Positions 6,228 through 10,897 of a stretch of DNA of 10,897 nucleotides are shown piece by piece. The notes below the pieces were generated by a model, which was given only the letters and a program-made list of their open reading frames with translations, ran no database searches and had not been told where the DNA came from. Location of the stretch: the NCBI GenBank assembly GCA_021847165.1, contig JAJZUH010000053.1:1-10897 (forward strand), in the 5' to 3' direction. Every line of letters begins with the position of its first letter. Positions within the stretch are counted from its first letter, which is position 1. The translations under genes and the position numbers were made by a program. This stretch comes from Pseudomonadota bacterium. GTDB taxonomy: Bacteria; Pseudomonadota; Gammaproteobacteria; Burkholderiales; Gallionellaceae.

Positions 6228-7730
6228 ATGGCCAAGCAAACCTTATCACTATGGATCAACGGTCAACATGTACCGAGCTCGGGCGGGCGCCTGGCGGACG
6301 TGACCAACCCGGCCAGGGGCGAGGCGATACGCCAGGTGCCGCTGGCCAATCATGCCGATGTGGAGCGGGCGGTCGCCGCCGCGAAAGCCGCCTTCCCGGC
6401 CTGGCGCGACACGCCGCCGTTGCGCCGCAGCCGCATCCTGAACAGGTTCCGCGAACTGCTGGAGACCCATCGCGCCGAACTGGCGCAACTGGCGAGCGAA
6501 GAGCACGGCAAGACGCTGGAAGACGCGGCCGGCTCGGTGCAGCGCGGCATCGAAGTGGTCGAGTTCGCGGTCGGCGCGCCGCACCTGCTCAAGGGCGAGC
6601 ATGCCGAGAACGTCGGGCGCGGCGTCGATTGCCATTCCATGCTGCAACCCATCGGCGTGTGCACCGGCATCACGCCGTTCAACTTCCCCGCGATGGTGCC
6701 GATGTGGATGTTCCCCATCGCCATCGCCTGCGGCAACACCTTCATCCTCAAGCCGTCCGAGAAAGTGCCGTCCTGCAGCCTGCGCATGGGAGAACTGCTG
6801 AAGGAAGCCGGCTTGCCCGACGGCGTGTTCAACGTGGTGCCCGGCGACAAGGAAGCGGTGGACGCGCTGCTCGTGCATCCCGATGTGCGCGCGGTGTCCT
6901 TCGTCGGTTCGACGCCGATCGCGAAATACATCTACGAGACCGCCGCGCGTCACGGCAAGCGCGTGCAGGCGCTGGGCGGGGCCAAGAACCATGCGGTGGT
7001 GATGCCCGATGCGCCGCTGGAATTCACCGCCGATGCCATCATGGGCGCCGCCTACGGTTCCGCCGGCGAACGCTGCATGGCGATCTCCACCGTGGTCGCG
7101 GTCGGCGCAGTCGCCGATGCGCTGGTGGCCAGGCTGAAGGAAAAGGCGGAGAAACTGGTGGTCGGCCCCGGCGACCGCAAAGGCGTGGACATGGGGCCGG
7201 TGATCTCGGCCCAGCACCGCGACAAGATCGTCGGCTATATCGACAGCGGCGTGGCGCAAGGCGCCAGGCTGGTGACCGACGGGCGCGGCATCAGGGTGGA
7301 CGGCCACGAGCATGGCTACTTCGTCGGCCCGACCCTGTTCGACAACGTCGACACCGGCATGACGATCTACCGCGAAGAGATATTCGGCCCGGTGCTGATC
7401 GTGCTGCGCGTCGCCAGCCTGGACGAGGCGATCGCGCTGGTGAACAGCAATCCGTACGCGAACGGCACCGCCATCTTCACCGCCTCGGGCGCGGCGGCGC
7501 GCCGCTTCCAGAACGAGATCGAAGTCGGCATGGTCGGCATCAACGTGCCGATCCCGGTGCCGATGGCGTTCTTCTCCTTCGGCGGCTGGAAGGCTTCGCT
7601 GTTTGGCGACCTGCACATGCACGGCATGGAAGGCGTGTACTTCTACACCCGCACCAAGGCCATCACTTCGCGCTGGCCCGAGGTGGCGGAAAAGAACGTC
7701 TCCACCCTGGTGATGCCGACGCTGGGCTGA
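6228..7730 (+). CDS. mmsA: CoA-acylating (methyl)malonate-semialdehyde dehydrogenase
   Basis: A 500-residue aldehyde dehydrogenase of the MmsA/IolA group. These enzymes use NAD+ and CoA to turn methylmalonate or malonate semialdehyde into propionyl- or acetyl-CoA with loss of CO2. ATG 6228 follows GGAGGA (6218-6223), and the length matches the family (about 490-505). Motifs: P-F-N-F-P (150-154), K-P-S-E-K (175-179), F-V-G-S-T-P (225-230), and G-A-K-N-H (251-255), which replaces the usual ALDH catalytic-Glu motif and marks this group. The nucleophile is C283 in G-E-R-C-M. Arg residues in the places known to hold the substrate carboxylate in the B. subtilis enzyme appear kept at R106 and R282. 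The segment before PFNFP reads S-M-L-Q-P-I-G, with Leu139 where I recall Arg in MmsA proteins. The neighbours suggest the substrate may be malonate semialdehyde or another 3-oxo-acid rather than a valine intermediate. Confidence 0.9.
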   Translation: MAKQTLSLWINGQHVPSSGGRLADVTNPARGEAIRQVPLANHADVERAVAAAKAAFPAWRDTPPLRRSRILNRFRELLETHRAELAQLASEEHGKTLEDAAGSVQRGIEVVEFAVGAPHLLKGEHAENVGRGVDCHSMLQPIGVCTGITPFNFPAMVPMWMFPIAIACGNTFILKPSEKVPSCSLRMGELLKEAGLPDGVFNVVPGDKEAVDALLVHPDVRAVSFVGSTPIAKYIYETAARHGKRVQALGGAKNHAVVMPDAPLEFTADAIMGAAYGSAGERCMAISTVVAVGAVADALVARLKEKAEKLVVGPGDRKGVDMGPVISAQHRDKIVGYIDSGVAQGARLVTDGRGIRVDGHEHGYFVGPTLFDNVDTGMTIYREEIFGPVLIVLRVASLDEAIALVNSNPYANGTAIFTASGAAARRFQNEIEVGMVGINVPIPVPMAFFSFGGWKASLFGDLHMHGMEGVYFYTRTKAITSRWPEVAEKNVSTLVMPTLG

Positions 7731-7752
7731 CCGCGGACGGAGCGAGCACGCC

Positions 7753-8706
7753 ATGAACCTGAATCATCTGTCCAAGCTGGCGATCGAGGTGATGCTGCCG
7801 ATCTCCATCCTGGTCGGGGCCGGCGCGGTCTGGCCGGCGTATTTCAGGGAGATCTCCGGCAAGACGCTGCGCATCCAGCTCAACCGCCTGGTGCTGAACC
7901 TGTTCTACCCGGCCATCCTGTTCTCCATCGCCGCCACCACGCCGATCACGCCGGAGCTGCTTTCGGTGCCGCTGCTGGTCGGCATCGGCACGCTGCTGGC
8001 GGGCGCCGTGCTCTACCTGCTGCTGTATCGTTCGCCGCTGGGGCGCGGCATGCACAACGGCACCCGCGCGGCGTTGACGGTGAGCGGCATGTTCGGCAAC
8101 ACCTTTTTCGTCGGCGTGCCGGTGCTGGTCTATTTCTACGGTGCGGAAGCGTCGCGCTATGCCGCGTTCAACGACATGCTGATGACCATGCCGATCATGT
8201 GGAGCCTGGGCGTGTGGATATGCACCCGGCTGGGGCCGCCCGAATCGGCCAGGCTGCATCCGCCGATCTGGCGCCTGATGATGGGCATTCCGCCGATCTG
8301 GGCGTTCATCGCCGGCGCACTGCTGCAGCTGAGCGGATTCGTGTTCGAGCCGCTCATCCACGCCGCGCGCCTGATCGGGCAGGCGACCATTCCGGTGACG
8401 ATGTTCGTGCTGGGACTGTCCATTCCGTGGCGCAACCTGAAACCGCGCATGGCGATCCTGGGCGTGGCCGCGGTGAAGATCGGGCTGATGCCGCTGCTGG
8501 TGGCGGTCGCCGCCTCGCTGCTGTACGCGCAGACCGCGGAACCGCAGCAGGCTGCGGTGATCGAGGCGGGCATGCCGACCATGATGTCGGCGCTGATCCT
8601 GTCCGACCGCTTCCATCTGGATACCGAGGCGGCGGCATTGATGATAGGCTGGACCACGGTGCTGTACTGGTTTTCCTTGCCGGCGATGGCCTGGCTGATG
8701 CACTGA
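7753..8706 (+). CDS. AEC-family membrane transporter (auxin efflux carrier-like)
   Basis: A 317-residue hydrophobic inner-membrane protein of the AEC family (Mem_trans), with about ten predicted membrane spans in two halves. ATG 7753 follows GGAG (7739-7742). Typical AEC features are G-M-F-G-N-T-F-F-V-G-V-P (112-123), with the helix-breaking N116 and P123, and E-A-G-M-P-T-M-M-S-A (271-280) in the second half, followed by D-R-F-H-L-D-T-E-A-A-A. Bacterial AEC proteins such as MdcF carry malonate or other small organic acids, and many are uncharacterised. Its place between a semialdehyde dehydrogenase and a GarR-type reductase, with gaps of 22 and 31 nt, suggests export or uptake of a pathway acid such as malonate, glycerate or glycolate. 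This is inference. Confidence 0.88.
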   Translation: MNLNHLSKLAIEVMLPISILVGAGAVWPAYFREISGKTLRIQLNRLVLNLFYPAILFSIAATTPITPELLSVPLLVGIGTLLAGAVLYLLLYRSPLGRGMHNGTRAALTVSGMFGNTFFVGVPVLVYFYGAEASRYAAFNDMLMTMPIMWSLGVWICTRLGPPESARLHPPIWRLMMGIPPIWAFIAGALLQLSGFVFEPLIHAARLIGQATIPVTMFVLGLSIPWRNLKPRMAILGVAAVKIGLMPLLVAVAASLLYAQTAEPQQAAVIEAGMPTMMSALILSDRFHLDTEAAALMIGWTTVLYWFSLPAMAWLMH

Positions 8707-8737
8707 AGATTCAAGACTTGTTACACGGGAGACACTC

Positions 8738-9625
8738 ATGACTATCAACGTTGGATTCATCGGCCCCGGCATCATGGGCGCCCCCATGGCACTCAATCTG
8801 ATGAAAGGCGGGCACAAGCTGTGGGTCTATGCACGGCGTCCCGCTGCCACGCAGCCGCTCGTGGCAGCGGGCGCGACCGCCTGTGCCACCGCTGCCGACG
8901 TGGCACGCCATGCCGACGTGATCTTCACCATCGTGTCGGACACGCCGGACGTGGAGAGCGTGATCTTCGGCACGCAGGGCATTGCCAGCCAGGCACGCCC
9001 GGGCACGGTGATCGTCGACATGAGCACCATTTCGCCCACCGCCACCAAGGCGTTCGCCGAACGGCTGGTGCAGCAAGGCATCGAGATGCTGGATGCGCCG
9101 GTTTCCGGCGGCGAGACCGGCGCGATCAACGGCACCCTGTCCATCATGGTGGGCGGCAAGCCCCAGGTGTTCGAGCGCGTCAGGCCGCTGTTCGAATGCA
9201 TGGGCAAGAACATCGTGCATATCGGCGACAGCGGCGCCGGGCAGGTGGCGAAGGCGTGCAACCAGATCGTGGTGGCGGTGACCATCGAGGCGGTGGCCGA
9301 AGCCCTGACCTTCGCGCGCAGGAACGGCGCCGATCCGGCCAAGGTGCGCGAGGCGCTGATGGGCGGATTCGCCGGCAGCAAGATCATGGAAGTGCACGGC
9401 AAGCGCATGCTGGACAACGACTTCAAGCCCGGCTTCAAGGTCGGCCTGCACCAGAAGGACATGCGCATCGTCATGGAGACCGCGCACCAGCTGGGCATCG
9501 CGCTGCCGGCCGCCGCGCTGGTCACCCAGCACCTGAACGCGCTCATGGGCACCGGCGACACCAGCCTGGATTCCGCTGCCGTGGTGAAGGTCATCGAACG
9601 CATGTCCGGCATGGGCGGTCACTGA
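8738..9625 (+). CDS. garR: 2-hydroxy-3-oxopropionate (tartronate semialdehyde) reductase-type enzyme
   Basis: A 295-residue NAD(P)-dependent beta-hydroxyacid dehydrogenase. ATG 8738 follows GGGAG (8727-8731). It probably reduces tartronate semialdehyde to D-glycerate in the cytoplasm. Motifs: Rossmann G-P-G-I-M-G (9-14, family form usually GLGxMG), substrate loop D-A-P-V-S-G-G (119-125) followed by G-T-L-S-I-M-V-G-G, catalytic K172 in A-K-A-C-N-Q, and F-K-P-G-F (229-233) with K240-D241. The N-Q after the catalytic Lys, the G-G-F-A-G-S segment and the FKPGF motif match GarR/GlxR better than 3-hydroxyisobutyrate dehydrogenase MmsB, which usually has N-N. The Y-A-R-R-P stretch after the second strand (31-35) hints at NADPH use. 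L-threonate dehydrogenase (LtnD) belongs to the same superfamily and is a second alternative, given the acid-sugar kinase upstream. Its stop lies 4 nt before the next start, so the two are likely coupled. Confidence 0.82.
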   Translation: MTINVGFIGPGIMGAPMALNLMKGGHKLWVYARRPAATQPLVAAGATACATAADVARHADVIFTIVSDTPDVESVIFGTQGIASQARPGTVIVDMSTISPTATKAFAERLVQQGIEMLDAPVSGGETGAINGTLSIMVGGKPQVFERVRPLFECMGKNIVHIGDSGAGQVAKACNQIVVAVTIEAVAEALTFARRNGADPAKVREALMGGFAGSKIMEVHGKRMLDNDFKPGFKVGLHQKDMRIVMETAHQLGIALPAAALVTQHLNALMGTGDTSLDSAAVVKVIERMSGMGGH

Positions 9626-9629
9626 GATC

Positions 9630-10577
9630 ATGGAAAAGATCGTGTTCCTCGATGCGGCCACCATCATCGCCGATGTGCGTCGCCCGGCCTTTGCGCATCG
9701 GTGGGAGACGCACGCGGCCACGACGGCGGAGCAGGTGGTGGCGCGGCTGCAGGATGCGACCATCGCCATCACCAACAAGGTGCCGTTGCGCCGCGAGGCG
9801 CTGCAGCAATTGCCCGGGCTGAAGATGGTTGCCATCGCCGCGACCGGCACCGACAACGTCGATATCGACTATTGCCGCGAGCGCGGCATCGTGGTGTCCA
9901 ACATCCGCAACTACTCGGTGCACACCGTGCCCGAGCATGTGTTCATGCTGCTGCTGGCGTTGCGCCGCAACCTGCTGGCGTTCCGCGCCGACGTGCGCAA
10001 CGGCGAGTGGCAGAGATCCGCGCAGTTCTGCCTGTTCACCCACCCGGTGTATGACCTGCACGGCAGCACGCTGGGCATCGTCGGTCGCGGTGCGATCGGC
10101 AGGTCGGTGGGACAGATCGCGGCGGCATTCGGCATGCGCGTGCTGTACGCCGAGCACAAGGGTGCCGGTGAGGTCAGGCCGGGCTACACTGCGTTCGACA
10201 CGGTGCTGCGCGAAAGCGACGCGATCACCTTGCACCTGCCGCTGAAGGAACAGACCCGCAACCTGATCGGCGCGGCCGAATTCGCCGTGATGAAAGCGCA
10301 GGCCCTGCTGATCAATACCGCGCGCGGCGGCCTGGTGGACGAGACGGCCCTGCACGACGCCCTGCGTTCAGGCCGCATCGCCGGCGCGGGCTTCGATGTG
10401 CTGGGCAAGGAACCGCCGAGCGGCGGACACCCGCTGCTCGACCTGGACCTGCCCAACTTCATCCTGACGCCGCACATCGCCTGGTCCGGCAGGGCGGCGA
10501 TGCAGACGCTGGCCGACCAGCTCATCGACAACATCGAGGCGTTCATGGCCGGCGCACCCGACAATCGCGTCGCCTGA
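9630..10577 (+). CDS. hprA: D-2-hydroxyacid dehydrogenase, glycerate dehydrogenase/hydroxypyruvate reductase type
   Basis: A 315-residue member of the D-isomer 2-hydroxyacid dehydrogenase family, expected to interconvert hydroxypyruvate and D-glycerate and possibly glyoxylate and glycolate. ATG 9630 lies 4 nt after the previous stop and has only a weak ribosome site, so translational coupling is likely. Residues: coenzyme loop G-R-G-A-I-G (152-157), E175 at the end of the next strand (V-L-Y-A-E), which favours NAD(H), and the catalytic triad R232 (N-T-A-R-G-G), E261 (G-K-E-P-P) and H282 (L-T-P-H). The N-terminal catalytic domain carries A-A-T-G-T-D-N-V-D (70-78), the usual substrate-binding Gly turn. 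Length is normal. The symbol is a family-level guess, since phosphoglycerate, formate and lactate dehydrogenases share the fold. The tandem with a GarR-type gene and malate synthase makes the glycerate/glyoxylate role the best reading. Confidence 0.82.
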   Translation: MEKIVFLDAATIIADVRRPAFAHRWETHAATTAEQVVARLQDATIAITNKVPLRREALQQLPGLKMVAIAATGTDNVDIDYCRERGIVVSNIRNYSVHTVPEHVFMLLLALRRNLLAFRADVRNGEWQRSAQFCLFTHPVYDLHGSTLGIVGRGAIGRSVGQIAAAFGMRVLYAEHKGAGEVRPGYTAFDTVLRESDAITLHLPLKEQTRNLIGAAEFAVMKAQALLINTARGGLVDETALHDALRSGRIAGAGFDVLGKEPPSGGHPLLDLDLPNFILTPHIAWSGRAAMQTLADQLIDNIEAFMAGAPDNRVA

Positions 10578-10602
10578 CGCAGTTTTCAACGAGGAGGCGA
10601 AC

Positions 10603-10897
10603 ATGGCACACCCCGCAGGAATTGAAATCAAGGCCCCGGCGCTCCCGGAGCAAGCCGCTATTCTCACGCCGGAAGCATTGGCCTTCATCGCCGGGCTGGC
10701 GCGCAAGTTCGAGCCGGTGCGGCAATCGCTGCTGGAACGGCGCGCACAGCGCCAGGCGGAACTGGATGCCGGCAAGAACCCCGATTTCCTGGCCGAGACC
10801 GCCGCCGTGCGCAACGGCGACTGGACCATCGCGCCGGTGCCGGACGAGCTGCAGGACAGGCGCGTCGAGATCACCGGCCCGGCCGAGCGCAAGATGC
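10603..10897 (+). CDS. aceB: Malate synthase A, N-terminal part (3' end outside window)
   Basis: The first 98 codons of an open frame that runs off the window. Malate synthase condenses glyoxylate and acetyl-CoA to malate in the glyoxylate bypass. ATG 10603 has a strong ribosome site, GAGGAGG (10591-10597), 5 nt upstream. The N-terminus resembles AceB from enterobacteria in order and spacing: I-L-T-P-E-A-L-A-F-I (20-29), L-A-R-K-F-E-P-V-R (32-40), P-D-F-L-A-E-T-A (62-69), D-W-T-I-A-P-V-P (75-82), then the hallmark R-R-V-E-I-T-G-P (87-94) followed by E-R-K-M. The catalytic residues lie beyond the window. It sits 25 nt after the dehydrogenase stop, in the same direction, so it is probably co-transcribed. 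A glyoxylate-consuming enzyme here is the strongest clue that the block handles C2 acids. Confidence 0.93.
   Translation, partial: MAHPAGIEIKAPALPEQAAILTPEALAFIAGLARKFEPVRQSLLERRAQRQAELDAGKNPDFLAETAAVRNGDWTIAPVPDELQDRRVEITGPAERKM

Noticed and set aside
6104..7756. A 550-codon + strand frame overlapping the aldehyde dehydrogenase
   Set aside because: It is out of frame with the clear MmsA protein, is dominated by Arg, Gly and Ala, and has no ribosome site. It is a GC-driven shadow frame.
6228..9625. A classic valine-degradation mmsA-mmsB operon
   Set aside because: No acyl-CoA dehydrogenase, enoyl-CoA hydratase or 3-hydroxyisobutyryl-CoA hydrolase is present, and the dehydrogenase has GarR-like motifs (K172 followed by C-N-Q, and FKPGF). 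It is kept only as an alternative.
1..10897. CRISPR arrays, tRNA/rRNA genes, insertion sequences, long direct repeats
   Set aside because: None was found on reading. The window is nearly filled by metabolic and transport genes of uniform composition.

Overview
This is a GC-rich (roughly 60% or more by eye) bacterial window with every real gene on the + strand and very short gaps. Codon use, the LivKHMGF-type transporter with a fused permease-ATPase, and the enzyme families fit a proteobacterium, most likely a betaproteobacterium. That placement is an impression from protein similarity, not a demonstrated assignment. No tRNA, rRNA, CRISPR array, transposase or phage gene is seen, and no regulator gene is present.

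Layout: (1) 1-1125, the 3' part of a DUF1537 four-carbon acid-sugar kinase. (2) 1126-1239, an AT-richer gap that probably holds the promoter of the next operon. (3) 1240-6091, a complete HAAT-type ABC importer: periplasmic binding protein, LivH-like permease, a LivM-LivG permease-ATPase fusion, and a LivF-like ATPase. A perfect 11-bp hairpin lies between the binding protein and the first permease. (4) 6092-6227, a gap with a second strong hairpin. (5) 6228-10897, a metabolic block: a CoA-acylating (methyl)malonate-semialdehyde dehydrogenase, an AEC-family carrier, a tartronate-semialdehyde reductase-type enzyme, a hydroxypyruvate/glycerate dehydrogenase-type enzyme, and the first 98 codons of malate synthase A, cut by the window end.

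Read together, the right-hand block looks like C2/C3 hydroxy-acid metabolism. Malate synthase consumes glyoxylate, the GarR-type enzyme interconverts tartronate semialdehyde and D-glycerate, and the HprA-type enzyme interconverts hydroxypyruvate (or glyoxylate) and D-glycerate (or glycolate). The ABC importer and the AEC carrier would bring in or exchange a related amino or organic acid. The substrate of the importer cannot be read from sequence. A valine-catabolism reading (MmsA with an MmsB-like enzyme) is possible but less well supported. All families are known. The points worth checking are the arrangement, the enlarged membrane domain of the fusion protein, the intercistronic hairpins, and an unusual residue in the aldehyde dehydrogenase.
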